Shown: in pieces, positions 10,695 through 19,939 of the stretch
Layout of the letters: every line of letters starts with the position of its first letter
How positions within the stretch are numbered: the stretch's first letter is position 1
Assembly: GCA_902702965.1 (NCBI GenBank)
Contig: CACRXP010000190.1
Coordinates: 239,309-303,308 of the forward strand
Direction of reading: 5' to 3'
Source: Spirometra erinaceieuropaei
Lineage: Eukaryota > Platyhelminthes > Cestoda > Diphyllobothriidea > Diphyllobothriidae
Length of the DNA: 64,000 nt
The notes under the pieces: model-generated
The model's database searches: none
What the model was told of the DNA's origin: nothing
What the model saw: the letters and a program-made list of their open reading frames with translations, nothing else
Position numbers and translations under genes: made by a program

Positions 10695-12227
10695 AGATTA
10701 GTGGCAGGAGTTAAGTTTGAAAACCTACTGAACCAGGCATATGACCTAATGCTTACAACGTCAAAGGAAGCGGAGTATTTCAAGTCAGCGCTCGTGCATA
10801 GTTGCTACCACTAACTTAGGATAAAGCTACTTCGAAGCGGGCACATCACGAAAGAACATCTGGAGAAACTCGAAGGATTACGCAAAAACAAGAAAATACT
10901 CGTCATCAAACCGAACAAAAGTTCTTGTTTTGTTCTAATGAATAAGAGTGCTTACGTTTCGAAAATGGAATCAACAGAGAGGGAGGCAAAATAAGGAAAA
11001 AACTGAGGGCGCAGAAGCCCAACTCATAAAATGCCATTCAAAACTGAGAAATCGAGGTTTTCTTAGTTAAATATAATTCGAAGCTCTTAAACTCACAGGC
11101 ACAATACCTCAACGGCTATATGGTCTGTCAAAGATTAATGAACCAGACCTTCTGATGCGGCCAATATTAGACATGGGTAATTTGCCCTATCATGTGATTG
11201 CAAGGTGGCTAGCGGAAAGGCTTATGCCGATTCGACACAGAATAGCTCCACGTAGTTTACGGGACACATTTGAATTCGTCTATTTCCATAAGACATACAA
11301 ACCTCAATGGGAAAACGACGCTGTCCCTAGACGTCGCGTTTTTGTTCACTAACATCCCTTTCACGGAAACGATATAATTGTTATGTGGCGAGAACGTAAG
11401 GCAGGATTTCTCAACCGCAATGCCGATCGAAGGCCTAAAAGTAATGCGCCTTCGTCGCTTGCCAAATGCCCATTTCAGATTTGATAGTTAATTTTATCGT
11501 CACATCGACGGCGTAGAGGTGGAATTACCCTTTAGACCGCTAAGAACTGATGACTTCATGGGAAGACTAGAGAAAAACCAGCTTTGTCCAGTTAGAAATA
11601 CGTTCATGACATTTTCGCAATAGCAGATGAAAGCATTGATTTAAACACCCTCCTGTACAAGGTGAATCGGACTCACTCAGCGTTAACCTTCACTATGGCA
11701 AGGGAGAACGGAGAGTGGCTCCCCTTTCCGGACGCCCTGTTTAGTCGAATGCAAGATGAGACAATTAGTAGAAGTGTATTTCTCAAGTAAACACGGACAC
11801 CGCAATGCACAAATTTCTACAGTTTTATCCCTCTAAGCCATAAACGAAGCTTGGTCCGCTGCCTCAGCAACCAGGCTAGGAGAATATTCAAGCCGGAGAC
11901 GCTTGAGAATGAACTCGCGATTACAAAAAACACTTTGAAGGAAAACGGCTATCCCGAAAAGCTTATAAACAACTATGTGGAAGAACGCCCTTCAAACTCT
12001 GATGTGTCGACGACTGAGAGGAAGGAGTTATTTCTCACATTGCCAGTTCGAAGGGATCCCGCAAGCAAACTTCTATGACGTCGCCTAAACGCTGCCTTCG
12101 CGCGCACGTACCCAAGCCGCTAAGATAAGACTGATTTTCACAAGCACTCCGCTTATTCGCCTCGAAGGTAAGGGTAGACTGCCTTTTCGGGCCTCTTCAA
12201 TGTGCATCTACGATTTCACTCGTTGCC
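10695..12227 (+). pseudogene. Penelope-like reverse transcriptase, group III, decayed
   Basis: The plus strand encodes a PLE reverse transcriptase broken by stops and frameshifts. Visible blocks in order are FENLLNQAYDLMLTTSKEAE (from 10719) and NKKILVIKPNKSSCFVLMNK (about 10889). Next come RLYGLSKINEPDLLMRPIL (about 11113) and the motif A-like LDVAFLFTNIPF (11327). Motif C reads YVHD (11599-11610), where YxDD is expected. After it lie HKRSLVRCLSNQARRI and NGYPEKLINNYVEE (from about 11841). The first Asp of motif C is His, on top of the frame breaks, so this copy cannot work. The product would copy RNA at a nicked target. The frame runs toward the endonuclease but is split by an insertion at 12228. 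Confidence 0.85.
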
Positions 12228-12438
12228 AATCCCGGATGAAGGGGGGAGCCGTGAATGTTCATAGGTATGCGGTAGCATGGCTACTGCATCCTATAAATAC
12301 CGCAGCCCCTTGTGCAACAACCACCCGTTTCTGCTCTTTTGTCTCTGATGATGGATTCGAGTAGGAATCCGAAACGTCAGGCTAATAAAGCTCTTGTCCC
12401 GGCGATCGTGTCTCCTTCTTCAAGGTTTCACTCGTGCC
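12214..12438 (+). mobile_element. Truncated group II PLE tail inserted in a group III PLE, with target duplication
   Basis: TTTCACTCGTTGCC at 12214 and TTTCACTCGTGCC at 12426 flank a roughly 198-base insert, a 13-14 base target duplication with one indel. The insert holds CCTATAAATACC, the hammerhead-like motif at 12341, AATAAAG and the usual tail end GTGTCTCCTTCTTCA. It interrupts the endonuclease of the host PLE between MCIYDFTR and ACGAGYIG. It is therefore younger than its host. Confidence 0.8.
12341..12382 (+). ncRNA. Hammerhead ribozyme-like motif, best group II copy
   Basis: Stem I GTCT pairs with AGGC (12341-12344 and 12379-12382). CTGATGA starts at 12345. Stem II GGATTC/GAATCC encloses GAGTAG. 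GAAAC is exact, followed by GTC at 12376. All core residues are intact. Helix III is the loopless ACGT, so activity would need dimers, as for minimal PLE hammerheads. Confidence 0.8.
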
Positions 12439-12820
12439 TGTGGGGCAGGCTATATTGGTCAACCAACTAGGCGCCTATCGAGGCGGATGCGAGAGCACCA
12501 CCCTGCATGGATAAGGTGCGGAAAAGTCCATGACTAGCGCAGCTGCCGCTATTTCGGTGGACAGCGGTCACCAGGTGGATGTTAACCAAACATTCCGCGT
12601 CATTTATAAAGTGTCGGCGAGACACTCCAAGTTCCTGTATCAGCAACTATTTGCGACGGCAGAAGCAGTGGCCATACGACTAGCCAATCCAACCTTGTGC
12701 TTTCATACAGCGTTTTTACTGGCTCTAAGGTTCCCCTGGTCAAAGGCGAATCCAGAACGCGAGTCCAAAATTTCTGCCACGTCGAGTTACAGAGAGGAAA
12801 CAGAGACAGCTAATCGCTAG
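12426..12820 (+). pseudogene. Penelope-like GIY-YIG endonuclease, group III
   Basis: This resumes the polyprotein after the 198-base insertion. FTRACGAGYIGQPTRRLSRR and MREHHPAW give a real GIY-YIG core with YIG and downstream Arg and Glu. A frame change follows into 12530-12820 with VDVNQTFRVIYKV and LFATAEAVAIRLANPTLC. Those blocks recur at 58190-58340, which identifies the group. With the preceding reverse transcriptase it makes the most complete PLE in the window, although inactive. Confidence 0.8.
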
Positions 12821-13529
12821 ACACTTTACCCCTCCCGCTCTCTAAGCCCACGACAGAACTAGACTCTAATCCCTGACCTCTGGTTAACTTTTATTACGCT
12901 ACTGTCCCTTATATTGTTGAACAGGTCTGGTGATGAATAAAGGAAAGCGTAAGTTTGCCGAACGTGACTTCATAGAAGATGACATGAGTATCATCGTTGA
13001 ATAACATAATGTTTTGTAAGAAATAATAATTGTTTTTGGAAAGCGTAAATGGCAAAAGGTATACAATGGGCAACGGAGCTTAAAGGGCCGTTCGTTAGTA
13101 ATTTGTGAATTATGTCTTTCATCGATAAGTGTAGTATGCGATGTGGCGGCAGCTTGACAGATTAACATAGATCAGTGTCGTTTAAGTAGAGAAAACGTAA
13201 CCTTTTCGTGAAAACTTACTTTTCCGGAGTGTGTTTTAGCTTCGGGCTGGGGGAGCTGCAAGAGTCGTAATTAATTCTAGAGCGATCATCGACAAAAGTT
13301 GGACATAAGTAACACACACGCGGGTATGAACGCACTGTTTCCTTCAAAAGATTATTGTCGAGACCAGCTAATCTGGCGGCACCCTGGAAATGTCAGTGAA
13401 CACGCAGTTCGCTCTGATGTTCTCACCCCAGCAGTCTTGTACTGAGAAGCCCATTCGTTATTCTACCTCATGAATAACGTTCCGATGGAGCCATCTCACG
13501 CTAATGTAGGCTAATGTTCGGATTCCAGG
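12821..13529. other. Spacer without recognisable feature
   Basis: No domain or repeat is recognised. The minus-strand frame at 12899-13168 (89 codons) has no motif. Confidence 0.5.
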
Positions 13530-13985
13530 TACAGTAGGTGGGGTAGCTCATGAAATGTCGACAGAAATTCGGGAATGCGCTTCTTTTCGAAAAGATTAAT
13601 TAAGTAGGGTTGTAAAGCTAATCATCGGGCAGCGTAATTCTATAATAATTCGGTTATCACAGAATGGCGGCTTTCGAACGAACCTCTTTTCGGCTGTATG
13701 CAAAAACCACACTGTAAAAAATGACTACTTAAGTAGCATGCGCTTTTCCATTGGATATCGATGTCCTTAAAAATTCAATCGCATTTCATGGAAAGAACGC
13801 TTAAAAGTATTCATTCTTTTATTCATTCGGCAGAAAATTACGCCTTCCTCCAACTTTACACTTGAAGAAAGGGTATAATTAGGTTTTCAAAACTTTTCCA
13901 ATTCCCGACTAATTTTGAACCCACCTGCGGTTACACTTGCATTTATGGTTTATAAATTATAAACCATATATTTTCTGCGTTCATT
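13530..13985 (+). repeat. Long-TIR element family A, copy A4 (left half only)
   Basis: Starts TACAGTAGGTGGGGTAGCTC and follows the left arm to the core (GTTACACTTGCATTTATGG, then CATATATTTTC). It breaks off near 13985 at about the same place as A2. A PLE piece follows. Confidence 0.8.
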
Positions 13986-14129
13986 TATCTCCGCATTCTA
14001 ACTCGTGCAGGAATCTGTTGCCGGAGACAAAAGGAATAACATTACAGGCGGCAGTTATGTGTCGTGTCTGCCAATCCGTGATGGTGTTGGCGGTAGCTGC
14101 CCAGTGCTCAACAAGCCGTAGTCAAGTTA

Positions 14130-14255
14130 ACACATCGACCGACTGAGTTCTCGTCCATGTCGGCAAAAAGACAAGCTGGGAATAACTTCAAGCCTGGACA
14201 TCGGATGAGAAGTCAGTCAATCAATGTATCGATTTGGTGACGATATAACAGTTAG
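14130..14255 (+). pseudogene. Penelope-like endonuclease C-terminal fragment
   Basis: Read through one stop, the plus strand gives VHVGKKTSWE and QAWTSDEKSVNQCIDL. These match the end of the group I endonuclease (AGNKTGRELIEAW, NSVNRFIDL). Only the last 40 or so residues remain. Confidence 0.65.
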
Positions 14256-14264
14256 ACCGTCGAT

Positions 14265-14495
14265 TTCGACGATGTCCACAGTGTGCTACACACCAGGGTG
14301 CAGCAGTCACGGTGACTTGCGCGTGAATTAGTCCATAGTGATAGTAGACTTGCTCAACATCTGCCGCACTCCCTCCTCCCCATCTCCACTTGAACCCGGT
14401 GTCAAAACAGAGTCAAGAAGATCGGAGGGGGGGAGGGAGCAGGCAACTGGCGTGGTCGGGCCCGCACCTAGGCATGCCACCATACTCCCTGGTCC
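14265..14495 (+). repeat. Dispersed GC-rich repeat, copy 1
   Basis: Shares with 63825-64000 the stretches GATGTCCACAGTGTGCT, GCAGCAG, GGTGACTT and AACCCGGTGTCAA, then AGAGTCAAGAAGATCGGAGG. It follows a PLE fragment and could be PLE tail or an LTR; the class is unknown. Repeat A5 begins just after it. Confidence 0.5.
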
Positions 14496-14501
14496 ACAAC
14501 A

Positions 14502-15497
14502 TACAGGAGATGTGCTAACTCATGAAATGCCAACCAAAATTTCGAAAAGCGTTCTCGTTTGGAAAAGATAAATTAAGTAGTGTTGTAAAACTTATCATGA
14601 TGCAGCATAAATCTATAATGATCCAGTTACCTCAGGGTGTCGGCTTTCGAAAGAAATTATTTTCGGCTGCATGCAACATCTATATTCTCCAAAAAATGAC
14701 TACTTATGTAGTATGCAATTTTCTCATTGATTTTCGATGCCCCTGAAAATTCAATTATATTTCATGGAAAACATGCATAAAATATTCATTCTTTTACTTA
14801 TTCGGTAGAAAATCACGTTTTCTTCCAATTTCTTACTCAAAAAAGAATATGATTTGGTTTTAAAAAAACTTTTCTAATTCCCGAATAATTGTGAACCCGA
14901 CCTGCTGTTACACTTGCATTTAGGGTTTCAAAACTACAAGCTGTATATTTTCCGTGTACGGAAAACCATGCATTTCTCTACGGTGTTAAGAGGAGACCAT
15001 ATGAGGTTCATAAAATTAAGCAGCGGATTTGAGCAATATTGGTAACTTTACAAGCCACATTCGTAAATGCCGATACATGACGTTTCATGAACGGCCATTT
15101 AACGCTATTAAAAATCTCACAATTAGAAACTTATTTAAAACCGAGTAGTAATCTCCTTTTGAGTATGAAATAAGAAGAAGACGTGATTTTCTACCGAATA
15201 AGTAAAGGAATGAATATTTAATGCATGTTTTCCATGAAATGTAATTGAATTTTCAAGGTCATCGAAAATCAATGGGAAAATTGAATACTACATAAGTAGT
15301 CATTTTTTGGAGAATATAGATCTTGCATGCAGTCGAAAATGATTTCTTTCGAAAACCGACACCCTGAGGTAATTGGATCATTATAGATTTATGCTGCATC
15401 ATGATTAGTTTTACAACACTACTTAATTTATCTTTTCGAAACGAGAACGCATTTCGAAATTTTGGTTGACATTTCATGAGTTAGCACATCTACTGTA
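14502..15497 (+). repeat. Long-TIR element family A, copy A5 (complete, well preserved)
   Basis: TACAGGAGATGTGCTAACTC opens it and GAGTTAGCACATCTACTGTA closes it. The arms are nearly identical and each keeps an open frame (14522-14746 plus, 15259-15477 minus) beginning MKCQPKFR. The variant TGTGCTAAC in the TIR is shared with A9, which marks a younger subfamily. No transposase is present. Confidence 0.9.
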
Positions 15498-15529
15498 CAC
15501 TTGACCAGGATTTTTCACCAACAACAGCA

Positions 15530-15800
15530 ACACCTCAACAGGGGTCAGGAGGAGGAGGACGATTAGGCAGCCATGCCCACCACCCAGCGGGAGCGCAAGC
15601 GCATTTACCGACAGGGACATATAGAAGCGTAGACAGCCACCTTCAAGCCTGCATCACTGATCGTTAAGTAGCAGACGTCTCCTATAAATATCGCCTGTTA
15701 TATTGCTGATTTTATCTCTGAAGATCAACGCCCGTACGAATCCGAATGTCTAGACAAATGAACGAACTGTTTTGGGGCTTGACCAGTCTTCTTCCTTAAT
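15530..15800 (+). repeat. PLE tail fragment with TATA-like box and decayed hammerhead
   Basis: CTCCTATAAATATCGCC near 15680 is followed by ATCTCTGAAGATC. Then come CCGTACGAATCCGAATGTC and a tail ending CAGTCTTCTTCC. The order equals the tail at 12.3 kb, but stem II has decayed. No endonuclease is left. Confidence 0.6.
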
Positions 15801-16212
15801 GGGCGATATTTCAGGGTAAGATTTTGCTACAAGTTCACAAACGATTTTCATGCACTTATAAAAAATTCCTTCGCACGCGCACAAACGGTCGTCCTGTTTA
15901 CGTAGGGACTATTTTCGTCATCTCCACTTAATGCGCCGTCATATTCGGCTGTCATAAGCACGCAACGCGTGACTCTAAGCAAGCTAAAATATCCTTTAAA
16001 CTACTCATATCTGAGGTTCTTTTTTATTCACAAACTGCACATAAGCTGATAATAAACCACCTAAAGGTCATAACTAGATCTACTGGAAAACCACAGTTAG
16101 TTCTAGAACAATGGTATGAGGAGCTCACCAATAGTTCAGACAGAACTCACTCGTTCCGTTGGGCCCTAAGGGCTCTCCCTCGAGCGCGACCAGCAGCCGC
16201 ACATCGGCGCAT
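15801..16212. other. Spacer with part of a local duplication
   Basis: The block CCTAAAGGTCATAACTAGAT at 16061 recurs at 16459 in slightly changed form, and CACTCGTTCCGTTG occurs at 16149 and 16443. A SINE lies between the two blocks. Confidence 0.5.
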
Positions 16213-16440
16213 GATATATAGGCAGAATGATATTGCCGACAAAGACACGGGCGACTGGAATGGTCATTTTTAGCTTATTAGCCGTCGTCAGCCAGTCATA
16301 CTCAATTCCGAAATGTGGAACACCCGAGGCTCGAAATCGCGACCTATTAGTTAGAAGTCCACGCCTCTAACCACTGGGCCACAAGCCCGTTGCCCTGTCG
16401 GTTTTTGATCGGGAATGTATAATGTTAGGGGGCGCTCACC
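16213..16440 (-). repeat. tRNA-derived SINE, copy S1
   Basis: Nearly the same as 38514-38748. On the minus strand the head reads GGGCTTGTGGCCCAGTGG (box A-like) and, about 35 bases on, GGTCGCGATTTCGAGCC (box B-like). A body with CTGGCTGACGACGGCTAAT and a short TA-rich end follow. No product is expected other than a Pol III transcript. Confidence 0.75.
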
Positions 16441-16689
16441 GCTCACTCGTTCCGTTGTGCCTAAAGGTCATAACTAGATCTACTGCAAAGCCACAGTTCG
16501 CAGTTAGTTCTAGAACAGTCGGTTGTGAACATGAATTACCATTGTGGTAAAAATAAACCGTCCGCTGTTTTAGGACAAAAATTGCATTGAATTATAAAGG
16601 ACAGTTTTTCGGAGTGGCAAGGCGCAGTTCACCGAGTGCGTTAGGGGATCCACTCGTTCTGTTTTGTGACTTGGGCCTTAATCCTGAGC
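16441..16689. other. Second unit of a local duplication
   Basis: Repeats the block from 16061-16165 (CACTCGTTCCGTTG, CCTAAAGGTCATAACTAGAT, AGTTCTAGAACA). A third CACTCGTTCTGTT with a GGGCCTTAATCC stretch lies at 16652. Confidence 0.45.
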
Positions 16690-16800
16690 CTCTCCAGCAG
16701 CCGCTCAGCGGCTATTTCTGGTCTGTTGGCCGCTATCAGCCAGTTATTCTCAACTCCAGGCTTCACACCCCCTGAGGCTCGAGCAGGCGCGTTTTCAAGC
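16690..16800 (-). repeat. SINE fragment related to S1/S2
   Basis: GGCTATTTCTGGTCTGTTGG, CGCTATCAGCCAGTTATTC and CCTGAGGCTCGAG follow the SINE body in minus orientation with many changes. The tRNA head is cut off. Confidence 0.55.
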
Positions 16801-16849
16801 CGTACGAGATGCAAGAGCCGGGGTTCGGTGAAATGGCCATTTCATAAGT

Positions 16850-17092
16850 GAAGAAGAAGAGTCGAGCACCGGAACACTTTGTTTATTGTCCTGAGCTTTC
16901 AAACTCGTACAGGAGTCCATCGTCAGAGGTAGTAGCAGCGACAGAACAAGCGACAGTTGTAAGGCATGTAGGTCAATCATCGACCGACGGTGCAAGACTG
17001 GAGGTGACTACGCAGGGCTCTGTACGCCGGCGCTAGATTGACAAATCGATTGGCCGAGTTCTCATTCGAGACCCAGGCTTCAATCAACGCCA
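16850..17092 (-). repeat. Inverted group I PLE tail plus endonuclease end
   Basis: The reverse complement of 17465-17715, which covers the tail, the hammerhead-like motif and the last residues of the endonuclease. It joins the plus-strand endonuclease at about 17093. This is the longest inverted arm in the window. Confidence 0.85.
16890..16929 (-). ncRNA. Hammerhead ribozyme-like motif, group I
   Basis: On the minus strand: stem I CCT with AGG, exact CTGACGA, stem II GGACTC with GAGTTT (two GU pairs) around CTGTAC, then GAAAGCTC. Helix III is the loopless self-complementary AGCT. All core residues are present. Confidence 0.7.
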
Positions 17093-17093
17093 A

Positions 17094-17578
17094 CGACGAT
17101 ATGACCTTCCCTGCCATAATTCAAGGGCGTTTCAGAAGCAGCCGAGCACATTTCTGCGGAGCTAGGTGTTGGAATTGCACACCACCCCAAAGCCACCATG
17201 CGCAATAAGGTCATGAAAATCAAAGACCAGTTAAAGCCTGAAGAGCAATCTGGAGTAGTGTATCGCATCCCGTGTCAAAAGTGTCCTTGTAACTACACAG
17301 GACAGACTGGACGCATCCTCGGATCGCGCATACACGAACATAAGCTGGCTGTGCGACGAGGCGACGCATTATCACAAGTGGCCGCCCACACCTACGAAAT
17401 GGGTAATGAGTTTGACTTCGCAGCCACAAAAATAGTCACCCACGCCGGAAACAAAACAGGCCGAAAATCGATTGAAGTCTGGGCCTCGGATGAGAACTCG
17501 GTCAATCGATTTGTCGATCTAGCGCCGGCGTACAGAGCCCTGCGTAGTCACCTCCAGTCTTGCACCGTCGGTCGATGA
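17094..17578 (+). pseudogene. Penelope-like element, group I GIY-YIG endonuclease
   Basis: Upstream of the open frame 17198-17578, the strand encodes VSEAAEHISAELGVGIAHHP in broken phase. The frame then reads MRNKVMKIKDQLKPEEQ, VVYRIPCQKCPCNYTGQTGR, GSRIHEHKLAVRRGDALS, and ends NSVNRFVDLAPAYRALRSHL. It differs little from 2872-3435, so both come from one recent family. The reverse transcriptase is absent. The Met at 17198 is internal to the domain. It sits between inverted tails at 16850-17092 and 17579-17715. Confidence 0.85.
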
Positions 17579-17715
17579 TTGGCCTACAGGCCTTATAACT
17601 GCCGCTTGTTCTGTCGCTGCTACTACCTTTGACGATGGACTCCTGTACGAGTCTGAAAGCTCAGGACAATAAACAAAGTGTTCCGTTGCTCGACTCTTCT
17701 TCTTCACTTATGTAT
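17579..17715 (+). repeat. Group I PLE 3' tail
   Basis: CCTTATAACTGCC (TATA-like) is followed by the hammerhead-like motif, AATAAAC, CTCGACTCTTCTTCTTC and GTATACACCTGGAAC. The inverse of most of it is at 16850-17040. Confidence 0.8.
17626..17665 (+). ncRNA. Hammerhead ribozyme-like motif, group I (one core change)
   Basis: CCT/AGG stem I, TTGACGA where CTGACGA is expected, stem II GGACTC/GAGTCT around CTGTAC, then GAAAGCTC. The changed first core base would weaken cleavage. Stem II pairing holds despite a difference from the inverted copy. Confidence 0.6.
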
Positions 17716-17894
17716 ACACCTGGAACAAAAATATCGTTTCTGACTGTGAAACCGTATCGGCGCATTGCGTGTGTGGATGATGGGAACATTTAGACTTCAT
17801 TGAAACGAATTTTGTGTTAATAAGTATTTAGACAATAAAGATACCAAAAATCTCGATGACGTTGGTGATTGCGAAAGATATTAGGCCTTCTGTC

Positions 17895-18100
17895 AAAATG
17901 GCCCTTTATGCCTACGGAATGTCTTAGTTTCCTGTCTTCCTCCAGCTAGACCTGCATACTTACAGGGGCCGTCGGTGCAGGGAAAACGGAAGACAAGAGT
18001 TGACTGCTTTCTTAGTCTAATAAGTCCCAGGTGTGCATGAGCTGGCTGCGAATGATGACAACCGGATGTTACTCGACGCTCATATTTTGGCTTCAGACGG
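17895..18100 (-). pseudogene. Penelope-like endonuclease fragment
   Basis: The minus-strand frame 17893-18177 includes YERRVTSGCHH, LIRLRKQSTLVFRFPCTDG and PCKYAGLAGG. These align with the HRPxATxRNxVM, EEQSGVVYRIPC and CNYTGQTGR blocks of group I. Only the start of the domain survives. Confidence 0.65.
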
Positions 18101-18179
18101 TGAGATCTACGACCTGAGGGACGCCCTTGATGCAGGTCCATGCAAGCAAGATCCGGGGTCCTGTTGAGTCCCCTCATTC

Positions 18180-19189
18180 AGGCATTTGCCTCCGGCGAGG
18201 GCGTAAACACTTGGTGATGATAGCGCAGGGAGAGTCGTCCATCCTGAATGGATTACTCAAAGGATGTTTCTCGTTAATCTTTGCTGCCGGAGTCTGGGAG
18301 TGTGTGCGTATTCCCTAGAACAGAGTGTTTACGCACATTTTCCCGTTCACTAACGAGTTGTAGTTAAAAAAGCCAGAGTCTGTGTTAGATCTGTGGCCTT
18401 TATGTAAGCGATCGTCACATGAATCTTTTTCAGCAGCCATAAGTCCCTATATATTGGTTACAGTTTTCAGCTGGAGAAATTTGCGTCTGATATGCGACTG
18501 CGATTTGGTTGTTTGCTTCGTAATTCGAATGTTTTGTTTCGCCGAACTTTGAAGATGAACGCTTGGACGGGCTTGGAGAGTTTATTATTACAAATGCTGG
18601 GACCATGGTTTTTATCAGAATAAATGCCTGGGATGCGCATTCGTTCGGGTAACTGCGGCCTCCGTCCGCGATAACGATGACTCAGCCAACTTCGAGTACA
18701 TGGCTAGGTAAATGATGATTGAGCAAGCCGTATGGCGTTTCTCGTAGCTTCATGACTGTCACGATTAAATCTCCCTGTGATGGTCTCGAGTGGATTTGAA
18801 ATACTTCTCCCAGAACTTGTAGTAATCGGATTATCGCTGGGTGAGTCAGTTCTATTGCGTATCTTGCATGACAAATGAGTTCATACAAACGTTACGCTCA
18901 TAAGAATTGTACGTGGACATAAGAATTGCAGCTTGCACTGCCGTCTAACCGATTGGGAGATTTTTTAAATACCAAAACGGAAGATGAGTGGCTTTCGGCA
19001 TACGTGGCAGAAACTTCAGCGACACGTTGGAGACTTCAAGAAGATAGAGTTGATGGCCTATCAGAAGAAAAGCCACAAGCGTCGCGCGGACCACCCGGCC
19101 CGCTTCCACCAAAGATATACTGCCTCACAGAATCAAGTGTTTTTCAAAAGAAGGCGTGCTGTGGTCTATTAAGCAATGTTTGTTAGCGA
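18180..19189. other. Spacer without recognisable feature
   Basis: Contains overlapping frames at 18926-19186 and 18984-19172 in different phases and a minus-strand frame at 18682-18888. No motif supports any of them. Confidence 0.5.
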
Positions 19190-19740
19190 GGCAATAATTT
19201 ACGTTATTGGAGACCATCAAATCAAAAATTGATTTTATGACGGGTCAATAATCCAACACGTAATATAACTGACATCAGAGAGGGATAGTATGAGTACACG
19301 AGAAAATAATGAAACATAATAACAAATAGAAAGAAGTAGCGCTTTTCTGATTACCGCCTTTCGCGTAAAACGGCCGTTAGTCCGGAGGACAAAGGAACTA
19401 TCAAGTTATTTTTAATGGACTGGTTTATAAAATTATTCAATTTTTCCTGCCTTGGGCAGTACTTTTTGTGCCTTGTCCCAACTTTTTCTGATCAGTACGA
19501 CGCGATTTTTGGTTGCACTGAGGTCCGGACTGTTAGCAGAAATAAAAATGCTTCATAGGCTTCGGGCGGAAGGACTGGCTTTAGTCTAAAAAGATAGACT
19601 ATATTCGTGCGGTAAATCAGAATCATACCTCCTTCGAAGGGTGAAAAGGATCATCATGCTGCGACGTCGGTGAATGCCGTTGTGACGGAGGACATCATTC
19701 ACGGTGTCGGTTCATGAACACGCCTTCCCTTCTTTTGTTC
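19190..19740 (+). repeat. Local direct duplication, unit 1
   Basis: Matches 19940-20190 (AATTGAYDACADAGAG-like, GAGAAAATAATGAAA, GGAGGACAAAGGAACTA). It then matches 20690-20960 (CCTTGTCYCA, CTGTTAGCAGAAATAAAA, GACGTCGGTGAATGC). The two halves are contiguous here and split in unit 2. No coding capacity is recognised. Confidence 0.6.
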
Positions 19741-19939
19741 TGCGGAGATGATGAACACGAAAGATAACCGGACTTCGAATCTCCAGGGATATACGGTTCG
19801 TGGCCCATCATAAGCAAGTTTACGAGCTTTGGACAAAAACCCCTGTAACGTACGGGCCGCTCATCCCGCCTCCCCGAAAGTTGTACTACGTTAAAAACGA
19901 CAAATCAACAACAGTAGACATGGAATAGTTAATAAATTA

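Noticed and set aside
18984..19172. Basic 62-codon frame as a nucleic-acid binding peptide
   Set aside because: Overlaps another frame in a different phase; no supporting motif.
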